Source: Hyphomicrobiales bacterium
Lineage (GTDB): Bacteria > Pseudomonadota > Alphaproteobacteria > Rhizobiales > Rhizobiaceae
NCBI GenBank assembly: GCA_900469445.1
Contig: UBXM01000009.1
Span: 1 to 64,000, forward strand
DNA length: 64,000 nt
Reading direction: 5' to 3'
Shown here piece after piece: positions 46,614 to 58,080 of the stretch (position 1 is its first letter; every line of letters starts with the position of its first letter). The notes below the pieces were generated by a model that saw only the letters and a list, made by a program, of their open reading frames with translations, had not been told where the DNA came from and ran no database searches. The translations under genes were made by a program, and so were the position numbers.

Positions 46614-47246
46614 ATGTCCTACGGATTTCTGGATATCGCCTCGACGCCGAGCGTACGGGCCGCCCAAGCCGAAATGGGCGTCGATCAATTCTGGTCCGAT
46701 TTCGGCGGCGACCGCAAGATGGATCGCTTCACCGAAAGCGAACGGGCCTTCATCGGTGAACGCGACAGCTTTTACATGGCTTCGGTCTCCGAGACAGGCT
46801 GGCCCTATATCCAGCATCGCGGAGGTCCCGCAGGCTTTGTCAAATTCGTCGATGACCGGACGCTTGCCTTTGCCGATTACCGCGGCAATCGCCAGTATAT
46901 CTCGACGGGCAACCTGGCCGCCAGCGACAAGGCCTGCCTTTTCCTGATGGATTATCCGCGCCGTGCCCGGCTGAAGATCTACGCACATGTCGAAAAGCTG
47001 GCGCTGGACGAGGACCCGGCCATCACCGCCCTCGTCACCGACGCCGGCTACCGGGGCAGGGCCGAGCGCATCTTCAAGATGCGTCTCGAAGCCTTCGACT
47101 GGAACTGCCCGCAACACATCACGCCGCGCTTCACCGAACAGGAGGTTGCCGCCGCAGTGCGCCCGATGCAGCAGCGCCTCGCCGAACTTGAAAAGGAAAA
47201 TGCCGATCTGCGGGCCAGGGCGGGGATGGGGGTAGCGGAGGCCTAA
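46614..47246 (+). CDS. Pyridoxamine 5'-phosphate oxidase family protein
   Basis: A 210-residue FMN-binding split-barrel protein: DSFYMASVSETGWPYIQHRGGPAGFVKFVDDRTLAFADYRGNRQYISTGNL fits the COG3576 group. These proteins often reduce or bind flavin or F420-like cofactors, and the substrate is unknown. AAGGGAG precedes the ATG at 46614. Its stop overlaps the convergent LysR gene's stop by 4 nt. Confidence 0.85.
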   Translation: MSYGFLDIASTPSVRAAQAEMGVDQFWSDFGGDRKMDRFTESERAFIGERDSFYMASVSETGWPYIQHRGGPAGFVKFVDDRTLAFADYRGNRQYISTGNLAASDKACLFLMDYPRRARLKIYAHVEKLALDEDPAITALVTDAGYRGRAERIFKMRLEAFDWNCPQHITPRFTEQEVAAAVRPMQQRLAELEKENADLRARAGMGVAEA

Positions 47247-48151
47247 CCGCCGATCGGGAAGACCGCGCGCAATCTCGGAACCGCAAAGTCGAGAAAACTG
47301 CGCATCTTGAGCGGCATCTGCCCGCGCGACGCGTGGATCAGATGCACCGGCACGGGATCCGTCTCGTAGTCTTCCAGAATGATCCTCAGGTCGCCGGCCT
47401 TCACCGCATCGGCGACCTGATAATGGAACTGACGGATGACACCGGCATCGCTGGTTGCCGCCCGCAGCGCCGCTTCGACCGTGGTGACCGACAGGCGAGG
47501 GGTGGGGGAGATGGAGAGCGGTGAGCGGTCACGCGGGTCGCGAAATTGCCAGCCGGGTTGCGACAGCGGGGTCTCGATCGTGACCGAGGGAAAACGGCCA
47601 AGATCCTGCGGGGTTCGAGGCATGCCGAACGTCTCGATCAGTCGCGGGCTGGCGCAGACGACCATGCGGACCGATCCGACGGCCGTCGCGATCATCGAAC
47701 TGTCCGGCAATCGGCCGATGCGCACGGCCATGTCGATATGGTCTTCGACAAGCTGCAGGTTTCGGTCCTGCAGGAGAAGGCTGACGTCGATCTGCGGGAA
47801 ACGGGCAAGGAAGTCGGTGACGACCGGAAGCACATGCAACTGGCCGAACTGGATCGGCGCGGTGATGGTGAGCCTGCCTTTCGGCACGGTGAACTCGCCC
47901 GCAGCCTCTCGTTCGGCTTCCTCGACCTGCTCGATGATGCGCCGGGCGGCGGCAAGGTAACTGCCGCCGGCATCGGTGAGGTTGATCCTGCGGGTGCTGC
48001 GCATCAGGAGCTTTGCTCCCAGCGCCGCTTCGAGATCCGAGATTTTGCGCGAAAGCGTGGTGACCGGGACGTTGAGCGACCTGGCGGCGGCCGAAAAGCT
48101 GCCCGTGTCGGCAACCTTAATCAGCATCGACATGGCTTCTATGCGGTCCAT
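47243..48151 (-). CDS. LysR family transcriptional regulator
   Basis: A 302-residue regulator with an N-terminal winged helix-turn-helix ([44 protein letters not shown]) and a substrate-binding domain typical of LysR proteins. It is divergent from the alpha/beta hydrolase gene and probably controls it, since LysR regulators usually act on the divergent neighbour. The effector is unknown. Confidence 0.9.
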   Translation of the reverse strand: MDRIEAMSMLIKVADTGSFSAAARSLNVPVTTLSRKISDLEAALGAKLLMRSTRRINLTDAGGSYLAAARRIIEQVEEAEREAAGEFTVPKGRLTITAPIQFGQLHVLPVVTDFLARFPQIDVSLLLQDRNLQLVEDHIDMAVRIGRLPDSSMIATAVGSVRMVVCASPRLIETFGMPRTPQDLGRFPSVTIETPLSQPGWQFRDPRDRSPLSISPTPRLSVTTVEAALRAATSDAGVIRQFHYQVADAVKAGDLRIILEDYETDPVPVHLIHASRGQMPLKMRSFLDFAVPRLRAVFPIGG

Positions 48152-48270
48152 CGTCTCCCTTGCCCCGTCTTCTCGCCCGCCGGCTTCGCCGGACACTCAT
48201 GTCGCCGGTCCAAGGACCCGCGTCAACGTCGAAAGTTTCGATTGTAATGTCAACAACTTGGAGAACTGAA

Positions 48271-49167
48271 ATGAATCAATTCAAGAAGACTGCTTCTGTA
48301 CCTGTCACCGTGCATTACCGCACCGCCACCGTCGATGGCGTCAACATGTTCTATCGCGAGGCCGGTCCCAAGGATGCTCCCGTCGTGCTCCTGCTGCACG
48401 GTTTCCCGACCTCTTCGCACATGTTCCGCAACCTGATCCCGCTGCTTGCCGACCGCTACCGCGTGATTGCGCCCGACTATCCGGGTTTCGGTTACAGCGA
48501 CGCGCCGGATCACAAGACATTCGCCTACAGCTTCGCCCATTATGCCGACATGGTCGATGACCTGCTTGGTCAGATCGGCGCCAGAAGCTACGCCATGTAT
48601 GTGATGGATTACGGCGCACCGGTCGGTTACCGGCTGGCGCTGAAGCATCCCGAACGGGTGACTGGGCTGATCGTCCAGAACGGCAATGCCTATGAAGAGG
48701 GCCTGAAGGCGTTCTGGGATCCGATCAAGACCTATTGGGTAAGCGGCTCCGAAAAGGATCGCCAGGTTCAGGCCGGGCTGCTGACACTGGACGCCACCAA
48801 ATTCCAGTACACCGACGGCGTGAAGGATGTTTCCCGCATCAGCCCCGACAACTGGCTGCAGGACCAGGCGCTGCTTGACCGTCCCGGCAACAACGATATC
48901 CAGCTCGACCTGTTCTACGACTACCGCACCAATGTGCCGCTCTATCCACAGTTCCAAAAATTCTTCCGCGACCGCCAGCCGCCGACCCTGATCGTCTGGG
49001 GCAAGAACGACTTCATCTTCCCGGAAGAGGGCGCGCATCCCTATCTGAAGGATCTACCGGGTGCCGAGCTGCATCTCCTCGACACCGGCCATTTCGCGCT
49101 CGAAGACAAGCTCGACGAGATCGCACCGCTGATGAACGATTTTCTCGATCGGAACCTGCTCAAATAG
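48271..49167 (+). CDS. Alpha/beta hydrolase, haloalkane dehalogenase-like
   Basis: A 298-residue alpha/beta-fold enzyme with the oxyanion HGFP (43-46) and a nucleophile elbow VMDYGAPVG in which Asp113 replaces the usual serine. The catalytic His is in [11 protein letters not shown]. An Asp nucleophile is the signature of haloalkane and haloacetate dehalogenases and some epoxide hydrolases. GGAG precedes the ATG at 48271. It is divergent from a LysR regulator gene with a TTGT-N7-ACAA element between them. Confidence 0.85.
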   Translation: MNQFKKTASVPVTVHYRTATVDGVNMFYREAGPKDAPVVLLLHGFPTSSHMFRNLIPLLADRYRVIAPDYPGFGYSDAPDHKTFAYSFAHYADMVDDLLGQIGARSYAMYVMDYGAPVGYRLALKHPERVTGLIVQNGNAYEEGLKAFWDPIKTYWVSGSEKDRQVQAGLLTLDATKFQYTDGVKDVSRISPDNWLQDQALLDRPGNNDIQLDLFYDYRTNVPLYPQFQKFFRDRQPPTLIVWGKNDFIFPEEGAHPYLKDLPGAELHLLDTGHFALEDKLDEIAPLMNDFLDRNLLK

Positions 49168-49269
49168 GGTGCCCATGTTTGCGGGCGGCTCTGACGAGTC
49201 GCCCGCAAACCGCTATAGACTGGTAAAATCGCGCCGCTGTCTCCAGCGTATCTTTTACAGCTGTCGGGT

Positions 49270-49587
49270 TTATGCTGCGGCTGTCCGGTTTGACGATGAA
49301 GCCCGGCTGACCTTTACCGTGACACGCCGGTCGAGCGCGTTCAGAACCCTGACGAGCCGATCGATGGTGAAGCGGCTAAGATCTGCGTTTCTGATGCGGG
49401 ACAGGTCTGCCGCAGTAACGCCTATCAGCTTTTCCCCTTCACGTACCGTAAGTTTGCGGCGATCCAATGCGGCGATGATTTCAGCGGCAAGCTGGGCTTT
49501 CATCAGCTTGGTATCTGCGTCGGGATCAGCAAGGTCCGTGTAGATATTGCCACTACCTTTGACAGTTTCGATATCGTCGTCGGTCAT
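49270..49587 (-). CDS. XRE family antitoxin
   Basis: A 105-residue helix-turn-helix protein (MKAQLAAEIIAALDRRKLTVREGEKLIGVTAADLSRIRNADLSRFTIDRLVRVLNALDRRV) of the type paired with RelE/Gp49-like toxins. Its ATG at 49587 overlaps the toxin stop by 4 nt. It should neutralise the toxin and repress the operon through the inverted repeat at 49928-49945. Confidence 0.88.
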   Translation of the reverse strand: MTDDDIETVKGSGNIYTDLADPDADTKLMKAQLAAEIIAALDRRKLTVREGEKLIGVTAADLSRIRNADLSRFTIDRLVRVLNALDRRVTVKVSRASSSNRTAAA

Positions 49588-49919
49588 CCGAGCATCTCCT
49601 TCAGTCGCTTGAGCCGGGCATTGATCAGGTCGATTTCTTTCTGCGGCGTCGCAATGCCCTTGGTCGATTTCTTCTGGAACGCGTGAATGACCCAAATCGC
49701 ATCACCCAATTGCACCGCATAGATCGCCCGATAAGCATCTGAGCGGTAGGGGAGCGCAATCTCGAACACGCCCGAGCCCATGCCCTTCATCGGCTTGGCT
49801 ATATCGGCCTTCTGCCCGAAGCTGGCGATTGCCAGTGCATCTTTCATGCGGTCCTGAACGGCTTCGGGAAATGTCCCGAAGTCCTTCAGCGCCGCCTTGA
49901 TCCACGCGATCTCTCTCAT
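49584..49919 (-). CDS. RelE/HigB-like toxin (phage Gp49-like)
   Basis: A 111-residue protein (REIAWIKAALKDFGTFPEAVQDRMKDALAIASFGQ, SGVFEIALPYRSDAYRAIYAVQLGDAIWVIHAFQKKSTKGIATP) with the DUF891/Gp49 pattern, including the conserved HAFQKKSxKGxxTP motif. It is probably a ribosome-dependent mRNA interferase. It is encoded first in the toxin-antitoxin pair. Confidence 0.9.
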   Translation of the reverse strand: MREIAWIKAALKDFGTFPEAVQDRMKDALAIASFGQKADIAKPMKGMGSGVFEIALPYRSDAYRAIYAVQLGDAIWVIHAFQKKSTKGIATPQKEIDLINARLKRLKEMLG

Positions 49920-49927
49920 AGGGAAAT

Positions 49928-49945
49928 GTTGTCATATCTGACAAC
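49928..49945. promoter_or_regulatory. Operator of the RelE/XRE module
   Basis: GTTGTCA-TATC-TGACAAC is a perfect 7-bp inverted repeat starting 9 bases upstream of the toxin ATG, the expected autorepression site. Confidence 0.7.
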
Positions 49946-49977
49946 GAAATCGCAAGCGGAATGTTCCTCTTTTCACC

Positions 49978-51594
49978 TCACTCCGCCGCAATCCTGCCCG
50001 CCAGTTCGCGGTTCTTCATCAGCTTGTAGATGACCGAGTCCATCAGTGCCTGAAACGAGGCGTCGATGATGTTTTCGGATACGCCGACCGTCCACCAGCG
50101 CACGCCGCTGCCGTCGGTGGATTCGATCAGGACGCGGGTGATGGCCTCGGTGCCGCCGTTGAGGATACGCACCTTGAAGTCCGCCAGAACAAGGTCGTCG
50201 ATCTCGTGCTGGTATTTTCCAAAATCCTTGCGCAACGCAAGGTCGAGCGCGTTGACGGGGCCGTCACCTTCCGCCACCGACATATGTGACGCGCCGTCGA
50301 TGACGAGCTTCACCACCGCCTCGGAGACGATCTTGATGCGTCCGAGACTGTCGAAGCGGCGCTCGACCATCACGCGAAAACCGTCGATCGAAAAGAATTC
50401 CGGGATCGTGCCGAGCGTGCGACGGGCCAGCAGTTCGAAACTCGCGTCGGCGCCCTCATAGGCATAACCGGAGGCCTCGCGTTCCTTGACGATGGAAATC
50501 AGGTGGTCGAGTTTCGGATCGTCCTTGGCAACCTCGATGCCCCGGCGTTTCAGTGCGTTGATGAAGTTGGACTTGCCGCCCTGATCCGACACCATGACCT
50601 TGCGCAGGTTGCCGACGCTGTCGGGCGTCACGTGTTCGTAGGTGCGCGGATCTTTGAGCAGTGCGGAGGCATGGATGCCTGCCTTGGTGGCGAAAGCCGA
50701 TGCCCCGACGTAAGGGCTCTGGTGGTTCGGCGAGCGGTTGAGCAACTCGTCGAAGGCGTGGGAGAGGCGCGTCAGCCCCGACAGACGCTCCGGGTCGATC
50801 GCGGTCTCGTAGCGGGAGGCATAGGCCTCCTTCAGACAGAGCGTGCCGATCAGCGTGATCAGATTGGCATTGCCGCAACGTTCGCCGATGCCGTTCAGCG
50901 TGCCCTGCACCTGGCGACAGCCGGCCTCGATGGCGGCCAGCGAATTGGCGACCGCCTGGCCGGTATCGTCATGCGCATGGATGCCGAGCGACGCGCCCGG
51001 GATGCCGGCCGCGATGACGGTGGAAACGATATCGCGCACCTCGTTCGGCTGGGTGCCGCCATTGGTGTCGCACAGCACGATCCAGCGGGCGCCGGCATCA
51101 TGGGCGGTGCGCGCGCAGGCAAGCGCATAGTCCGGATTGGCCTTGTAGCCGTCGAAGAAATGCTCGCAATCGACCAGCGGCTCCTTGCCCGCGGCCTTGG
51201 CAGCCTCGACGCTATCGCGAATGGAGGCAAGGTTCTCATCGTTCGTGCAGCCGAGTGCGACCTTGACGTGATAATCCCAGCTTTTGGCAACGAAGCATAC
51301 GGCATCGCTTTTCGCCTGCAGGAGCGTCGCCAGACCCGGATCGTTGGAGGTGGAAATGCCTGCCCGTTTGGTCATGCCAAAGGCAACGAATTTTGCCTTC
51401 ACCGTGCGCTTTTCGGTGAAGAAGGCGGTGTCGGTCGGATTGGCGCCGGGATAACCGCCCTCGATATAATCGAAGCCGAATTCGTCCAGCATGGCCGAAA
51501 TCGCGATCTTGTCCTCGACGGAGAAATCGACACCGGGCGTCTGCTGCCCGTCGCGAAGGGTCGTGTCGAAGAGATGGATGCGGTCTCGGGTCAT
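49978..51594 (-). CDS. cimA: (R)-citramalate synthase
   Basis: Condenses pyruvate and acetyl-CoA to citramalate, giving 2-oxobutyrate for isoleucine. The 538-residue protein has the HMGL-like barrel with FDTTLRDGQQTPG at the N-terminus, HAHDDTGQAVANSLAAIEAGCRQVQGTLNGIGERCGN, and a C-terminal LeuA regulatory domain. The length and the DGQQTPG motif fit the CimA group of long 2-isopropylmalate synthase-like enzymes rather than LeuA. The RBS GGGAGGAG precedes the ATG. Confidence 0.9.
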   Translation of the reverse strand: MTRDRIHLFDTTLRDGQQTPGVDFSVEDKIAISAMLDEFGFDYIEGGYPGANPTDTAFFTEKRTVKAKFVAFGMTKRAGISTSNDPGLATLLQAKSDAVCFVAKSWDYHVKVALGCTNDENLASIRDSVEAAKAAGKEPLVDCEHFFDGYKANPDYALACARTAHDAGARWIVLCDTNGGTQPNEVRDIVSTVIAAGIPGASLGIHAHDDTGQAVANSLAAIEAGCRQVQGTLNGIGERCGNANLITLIGTLCLKEAYASRYETAIDPERLSGLTRLSHAFDELLNRSPNHQSPYVGASAFATKAGIHASALLKDPRTYEHVTPDSVGNLRKVMVSDQGGKSNFINALKRRGIEVAKDDPKLDHLISIVKEREASGYAYEGADASFELLARRTLGTIPEFFSIDGFRVMVERRFDSLGRIKIVSEAVVKLVIDGASHMSVAEGDGPVNALDLALRKDFGKYQHEIDDLVLADFKVRILNGGTEAITRVLIESTDGSGVRWWTVGVSENIIDASFQALMDSVIYKLMKNRELAGRIAAE

Positions 51595-51638
51595 GGATGC
51601 TCCTCCCAGAGCGAGATGCTTGTTTTGGCGGCGGTGTC

Positions 51639-51812
51639 ACCCCCCTCTGGCCTGCCGGCCATCTCCCCCTCAAGGGGGGAGATTACAAGCGGCACGACCG
51701 TCGCTTCTTTCGCAATCCCGCTACTTGCGGAGGCGTAATTTTGGCTCGGAGAGCAAGCGCCCAGCTGATCTCCCCCCTTGAGGGGGAGATGCCCGGCAGG
51801 GCAGAGGGGGGT
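51639..51812. repeat. Structured intergenic element with 45-bp inverted ends
   Basis: Bases 51639-51683 and 51768-51812 are inverted copies matching at 43 of 45 positions. Each arm holds a smaller palindrome (ATCTCCCCCTCAAGGGGGGAGAT type). The interior is 84 bases. It resembles rhizobial intergenic mosaic or MITE-like repeats; no target duplication is evident. It fills the cimA-pip gap. Confidence 0.75.
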
Positions 51813-51831
51813 AGCGACCGGATGCATTGGT

Positions 51832-53275
<1,444 letters not shown>

Positions 53276-53279
<4 letters not shown>

Positions 53280-53785
53280 GCATCATCCTCCTTGATGGTT
53301 TCGCCGATGGCTGGAACCGGCTGCCAGGTTTCCGTGTCGTGGTCGGGATGCTGGTTGGACACGATATCGGCAAGGAAGGGCGCTTCCGCGATATCGTCCA
53401 TTGTGTGATGTGCCGGAAGCGCGCCGAGATGATCGACGAACGGCACTTTCGCCTCGACGCCGTATTGGATCGATGGCGGCAGCGCCGAGGGATCGTCAAG
53501 AGCGCCGGCAGAAACGGCAAGCCCGTCCGAGGCCTCGTAGGTCAGTGGCGTGCCGCAATTGCCGCAGAAACCACGCTGTACATGGTTCGATGACTGGAAG
53601 TGTCTTGGTGTCCCACGGGTCCAGCGAAAGCTTGCGCCGCGTGTGGAGATCAGCGGCGCGTAATAGGCGCCGAAAGCCTTCTGGCACATGCGACAGTGGC
53701 AGATCGACGACTGGCCGGGCTTGCCTTCGATGACGAAGCGCACCGCACCGCATTGGCAGCCGCCGCTATGAACGTGATGGGTCAA
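53276..53785 (-). CDS. GFA (CENP-V) domain zinc protein, copy 2
   Basis: A 169-residue paralogue with CQCGAVRF, CHCRMCQKAFG and FCGNCGTPLTY and the C-terminal HPDHDTETW. I place the start at a TTG at 53785 because it overlaps the preceding stop as TTGA, has GGAG eight bases upstream and aligns with the starts of the other copies. A TTG at 53815 would add ten residues and a 34-nt overlap. Confidence 0.87.
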
Positions 53786-54273
53786 ATCCACAGCTCCGAT
53801 CTCTTTTTCGGCCAATCTCCGGTATCGTGGTCGGGATGCTGCCGGCTGCCGGCGGCGATCTGAGCGCCCTGTTCCTGCGTCGTATCCATGCCGGCATCAT
53901 GATGAAGCCCGTCGAGATCTCCGAACCAGGGCATCTTGCGGGCAAGGTTGGTCTGCAGTTCAGGCTTGACGCTTTGCGGATCGTCGAGTGAGCCGAGCGT
54001 TATGCTGATATGATCGTGTCCGCCATCATAGAACAGCGGCGTGCCGCAGTCGCGACAGAAGCCGCGCCGTACGGTTTCGGAGGACTGGAACCACGCGGGT
54101 TCGCCGCGGGTGAGCGTGAAGTTCTCGTGCATCACGCCGCCAAAGGGCATGAAGTAACTCCCCGCCGCCTTCTGGCACATGCGGCAATGGCAGACATGCG
54201 GAAAACCGATCTCGCCTGTCGCCCGATAACGGATCGCGCCGCACTGGCAGCCGCCGGTATGGATCTGGGTCAT
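53782..54273 (-). CDS. GFA (CENP-V) domain zinc protein, copy 1
   Basis: A 163-residue protein with CQCGAIRY, CHCRMCQKAAG and FCRDCGTPLFY zinc sites and the ending HPDHDTGDW. It starts at an ATG that overlaps the vapC stop by 4 nt, so the metabolic part of the chain is translationally coupled to the toxin gene. Confidence 0.88.
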   Translation of the reverse strand: MTQIHTGGCQCGAIRYRATGEIGFPHVCHCRMCQKAAGSYFMPFGGVMHENFTLTRGEPAWFQSSETVRRGFCRDCGTPLFYDGGHDHISITLGSLDDPQSVKPELQTNLARKMPWFGDLDGLHHDAGMDTTQEQGAQIAAGSRQHPDHDTGDWPKKRSELWI

Positions 54274-54689
54274 GGTGAAGTCTCCTCCAGCCAGTTTTCG
54301 ATCTTCAGGTCGTCGACACGGGAAAACTCACGAACATTGTTGGTGACGAGCGTGAGATCAAGTGATCGCGCATGGGCGGCAATGAAAAGGTCTGTCGTAC
54401 CTATAGGCGTGCCACGTGTTTCAAGCGTGCTGCGGATATCTGCGAAATGGTGGGATGCCTGACCATCGTAAGCAAGGATAGTGATACGAGCCAGTGAGTT
54501 TTCAACGAGATAGGTTAGCCGCGCCGACTTTCGACGCAGCGCCCCGAAACGTAGCTCAGATGCCACTATGGCGCTCACGCAAAGGCTATCGCTGTCTGCC
54601 CTATCGATAAGTTCGGCGACCACGCCGAAAGGATTGCGGATCGCATCCGAAAGAATGTTCGTGTCGAGCATTCGAACATAATCGCTCAT
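54270..54689 (-). CDS. vapC: VapC family toxin (PIN domain ribonuclease)
   Basis: A 139-residue PIN-domain protein: MLDTNILSDAIRNP (first catalytic Asp), VSAIVASELRFGA (Glu), GTTDLFIAAHA (Asp) and LVTNNVREFSRV (last acidic/Asn region). VapC toxins cut tRNA or rRNA. The ATG at 54689 overlaps the vapB stop (ATGA). Confidence 0.93.
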   Translation of the reverse strand: MSDYVRMLDTNILSDAIRNPFGVVAELIDRADSDSLCVSAIVASELRFGALRRKSARLTYLVENSLARITILAYDGQASHHFADIRSTLETRGTPIGTTDLFIAAHARSLDLTLVTNNVREFSRVDDLKIENWLEETSP

Positions 54690-54931
54690 AGATTGACATC
54701 GCGCGGCGGTGGCTCGTCGATATCCAGTTCGGGAAAATCTCCCTCCCATGGTGGCTGTGAGCGCAGCCACTGGATAAGGCTCTGCTTAGGTTCTCCGACC
54801 GGCTCGATCACGAGCCGATCGCCTTCCTTGCGCATGATGGCTTCTTCGCCAGCCATCTCGAATTCAGCCGGGATCACCACCGCCTGGGCGTCTCCGTTGC
54901 GGAAGAATTTTACGTGACGTTCTGCCCCCAT
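54686..54931 (-). CDS. vapB: VapB family antitoxin (AbrB/SpoVT type)
   Basis: An 81-residue protein with an N-terminal swapped-hairpin DNA-binding domain (VKFFRNGDAQAVVIPAEFEM, EGDRLVIEPV) and a C-terminal toxin-binding tail (WEGDFPELDIDEPPPRDV). AAGGAGG precedes the ATG. A TTGCAG/CTATGC pair 17 bases apart lies in the 58-base gap after cysS and may be its promoter. Confidence 0.92.
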   Translation of the reverse strand: MGAERHVKFFRNGDAQAVVIPAEFEMAGEEAIMRKEGDRLVIEPVGEPKQSLIQWLRSQPPWEGDFPELDIDEPPPRDVNL

Positions 54932-54989
54932 GTCTTCCTCCTTGACGTTTCGGTTGCAGCATAGGGCCGCTCGCCCGAAAGCTGCAAGC

Positions 54990-56387
54990 CTACCGTTTGA
55001 CCTCCCAGGTCGTTACCCGCTCGCCGGTCGTAGCGTCCTTGCCATCCTTCAGCTGGATACCCTTGGCCGACAGTTCGTCGCGGATCTTGTCGGCTTCGGC
55101 GAAATTCTTCACCTTCAGCATTTCAAGCCGCATCTCAACCAGCGCATCGACGGCATCTGCAAGCGCCTCGTCGACTTCCGCCTTTTTCGGCAAGACACCG
55201 AGTAGGGCGGCGCTTGCTGCGAACATCGGCAACAGCGTCCTGTCGGCATTGGCTTCCTGCGCCAGCGCGTGGATGCGCTGCACGGCGGCGACGGTGTTCA
55301 GATCGTCGGACAGGGCATCGAGAACGATCGGGCAGGGGGCGGCGTCTGCCGGGATTTCGGACGGGTCGACTGCGGGCCACTTGGCGAAAAGCCGCTCGGC
55401 TTCTTCAAGCCGCTTGATCGAAAAATCGATTGGCTCGCGGTAATGCGTCATCAGCATCGCCAACCGCAAAACGTCACCCGGCCATTGGCGGCCGCCGAAC
55501 GTATCGGTCTCCAGCAACTGGTTGATGGTGATGAAATTGCCTTCCGACTTCGACATCTTGCGGCCTTCGACCTGCACGAAGCCATTATGCATCCACACAT
55601 TGGCCATCACCTGCGTACCATGGGCGCAGCGAGACTGGGCGATCTCGTTTTCATGGTGCGGGAAGATCAGGTCCAGCCCGCCGCCGTGAATGTCGAAGAC
55701 TTCGCCGAGATACCGGCCGCTCATCGCCGAGCACTCGATATGCCAGCCAGGACGGCCGCGGCCCCAGGGGCTCTCCCAGCCGGGTTCGTTGTGGGAAGAG
55801 AGCTTCCACAGAACGAAATCGCCGGGGTGCTTCTTGTGCGCATCGACGGCAACGCGGGCGCCGGCCTGCTGCTCGTCAAGCGGGCGCTTGGACAGCTGGC
55901 CGTAATCCGCCATCGACTTGGTGTCGAACAACACTTCGCCTTCCGCCACATAGGCATGGCCCCGGGCAATCAGCTTTTCGATGATCTCGATCATCTGCGC
56001 AATGTTGTCGGTGGCGCGCGGCTCGATCGTCGGCTCAAGGCAGCCGAGAGCGGCCACATCGGCATGGAACTGCTTTGCCGTCTTTTCCGTCACCGCATGG
56101 ATGGCGTCGTTGAGGGCCAGATGCGGGAAGTCGCGTAGCGCCCGCGCGTTGATCTTGTCGTCGACGTCGGTGATGTTGCGGGCATAGGTGATATGGGCAT
56201 CGCCGTAGACATGCTTCAACAGCCGGAACAGCACGTCGAAAACGATGACCGGGCGGGCATTGCCGATATGGGCAAAATCATAGACCGTCGGGCCGCAGAC
56301 ATACATGCGTACGTTGTCGGCATCGATCGGCTGAAAGGCCGATTTCTCGCGGATCAAGGTATTGTATAGCTTGAGCGTGGCGCTCAT
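54990..56387 (-). CDS. cysS: Cysteine-tRNA ligase
   Basis: Class I aminoacyl-tRNA synthetase charging tRNA-Cys. The 465-residue protein has [18 protein letters not shown] (zinc ligand Cys31, HIGH box 40-43), the zinc ligand region IECSAMS and KMSKS at 277-281. The C-terminal helical domain is normal. Full length for the family. Confidence 0.97.
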   Translation of the reverse strand: MSATLKLYNTLIREKSAFQPIDADNVRMYVCGPTVYDFAHIGNARPVIVFDVLFRLLKHVYGDAHITYARNITDVDDKINARALRDFPHLALNDAIHAVTEKTAKQFHADVAALGCLEPTIEPRATDNIAQMIEIIEKLIARGHAYVAEGEVLFDTKSMADYGQLSKRPLDEQQAGARVAVDAHKKHPGDFVLWKLSSHNEPGWESPWGRGRPGWHIECSAMSGRYLGEVFDIHGGGLDLIFPHHENEIAQSRCAHGTQVMANVWMHNGFVQVEGRKMSKSEGNFITINQLLETDTFGGRQWPGDVLRLAMLMTHYREPIDFSIKRLEEAERLFAKWPAVDPSEIPADAAPCPIVLDALSDDLNTVAAVQRIHALAQEANADRTLLPMFAASAALLGVLPKKAEVDEALADAVDALVEMRLEMLKVKNFAEADKIRDELSAKGIQLKDGKDATTGERVTTWEVKR

Positions 56388-56615
56388 CGAAAAATTCTCC
56401 CAAGGTCAGCAAGGCATGCCGCGACCGGTACCGGACCGGGGCGTTTGTCTTCAAGGCTTTTCGAGAGACGAAAACGGCCGGACCAGCGCGAACGCTAGCG
56501 GATAATCTTCCCACAAATGGAAATCGTCGTTTTCATGGGCTCGGTTATGGCGCGGGTGGTGGATTTGGTCAAGGGGAGAGGCGGCTTCGGTGGCATCGGC
56601 CAGCCGGTTTTCGCT

Positions 56616-57209
56616 TTATTCTTCCGAGCTTGCCTGATCATCCCACAGACCGATCGCCAGATATTTCCTGGAGACCCAAAGCAAGGCAGCCACGATGAGG
56701 GCAATGACAACCAGCGCGATGATGAGATGCAGGTGTAATCTCAAGCGTCCGAACAGCGCCTCGACCGCATTGCCGAACAGATATCCGATCGTGGTGATGA
56801 CCGTGGCCCAGACGATAGCGGCGATGAAATTGAGAAAGACGAAGCGGTGCGCCGGCACTGATGTGAGGCCGATCGCTATGGGGCTTACCGTGCGCATCCC
56901 ATAGATGAAGCGAAAGGCCAGGATGAAGCCGGTCGGATGGGCCTCCAGAAGATGATTGACCCTCTGCGCCGCATCGGTCTTCAGGAACCTCTGCACGATG
57001 GCTAGCCGGTTTGCATAACGCCCTGCGAAGAACCAGGCCTGATCGGCGGCGAAAGAACCGAGGGCAGCGGCCGTCGCAGCTTCCCACCACGTCAGGAAAT
57101 GCCGGTGCGCGAACACTCCTCCCAGGAAGACGGCCGTCTCCCCCTCGAATGCGGCGCCCAGGAAAACCGCCAGCACGCCATATTGGGAAATCAGATGTTC
57201 GAGTGACAA
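56616..57209 (-). CDS. DedA family membrane protein
   Basis: A 197-residue inner-membrane protein of the DedA/SNARE-associated group: VFLGAAFEGETAVFLGGVFAHRHFL, ALGSFAADQAWFFAGRYANR and FILAFRFIYGMRTVSPIAIG. DedA proteins are linked to undecaprenyl-phosphate or lipid recycling and envelope homeostasis. The start is a TTG at 57209 with GGAGA seven bases upstream. Confidence 0.9.
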   Translation of the reverse strand: MSLEHLISQYGVLAVFLGAAFEGETAVFLGGVFAHRHFLTWWEAATAAALGSFAADQAWFFAGRYANRLAIVQRFLKTDAAQRVNHLLEAHPTGFILAFRFIYGMRTVSPIAIGLTSVPAHRFVFLNFIAAIVWATVITTIGYLFGNAVEALFGRLRLHLHLIIALVVIALIVAALLWVSRKYLAIGLWDDQASSEE

Positions 57210-57309
57210 GGACGGGTCTCCGGCATGGCATGATGTTTTGAGCCTGCGCCATCAATTAGCGGAGCCGCAGCCAAAGTCATGCCGGATGTTGTTGCTGTCT
57301 TGTCCGCGT

Positions 57310-58050
57310 TTATTCCGGCAGCCGGTAATCCACGAACCGATTTTCGCGGACGACGAACAGCCTGCCGCTGTCGGTCATCTCCGACGAGGCGAGGGGAATG
57401 ATATGTGCGGCGACCTCTGAAGGATGCGGCAGCGTTTCCGGGTCTTCACCGGGCATGGCCTGCGCGCGCATGGCGGTGCGGGTGGCGCCTGGATTGACCA
57501 GATTGATCTTGAGCGGTGTATGCGCCATTTCCTCGGCCCAGATCCTGCCCATCGTCTCGACAGCCGCCTTCGACATCGCATAGGCGCCCCAGAAGGCGCG
57601 CGGGTTGGTGGCAACGCCGGATGACAGAAGGATCGCACGGCCGGCGTCGGACTTGACGAGCAACGGTTCCAGCGAGCGGACGAGCCGCCACATCGCCGTG
57701 ACATTGGTCGTCATCACCCGTTCGAAGACCTTGGCCTCGACATGGGCGATCGGCGCAATGACGCCGAGAATGCCGGCATTGGCGACGAGGATATCGAGCT
57801 TGCCCCAACGCTCGAAGATCGAGGCGCCGAGCCTGTCGATCGCTTCCATGTCGGAGAGATCGAAGGGAACGAGCGTTGCCGAACCGCCGACCGCCTTGAT
57901 CGCATCATCGAGTTCCTCAAGGCCGCCCACGGTGCGGGCGCAGGCGATGACATGCGCGCCGGCCCTGGCAAGCTCCAGCGCCGTGTAATACCCGATGCCG
58001 CGCGAGGCGCCGGTTACCAGCGCTATCCTGCCCTTGAGGTCAATCGTCAT
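57310..58050 (-). CDS. SDR family oxidoreductase
   Basis: A 246-residue short-chain dehydrogenase with the NAD(P) motif TGASRGIG (13-20), NAG (91-93), catalytic serines 143/144 and YxxxK at 157-161 (YAMSK). The substrate is unknown. It follows purF on the same strand beyond a strong terminator. GGGAG precedes the ATG at 58050. Confidence 0.9.
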   Translation of the reverse strand: MTIDLKGRIALVTGASRGIGYYTALELARAGAHVIACARTVGGLEELDDAIKAVGGSATLVPFDLSDMEAIDRLGASIFERWGKLDILVANAGILGVIAPIAHVEAKVFERVMTTNVTAMWRLVRSLEPLLVKSDAGRAILLSSGVATNPRAFWGAYAMSKAAVETMGRIWAEEMAHTPLKINLVNPGATRTAMRAQAMPGEDPETLPHPSEVAAHIIPLASSEMTDSGRLFVVRENRFVDYRLPE

Positions 58051-58080
58051 GTCTCGCTCCCGTTTTCCTGTCATTGCGGC

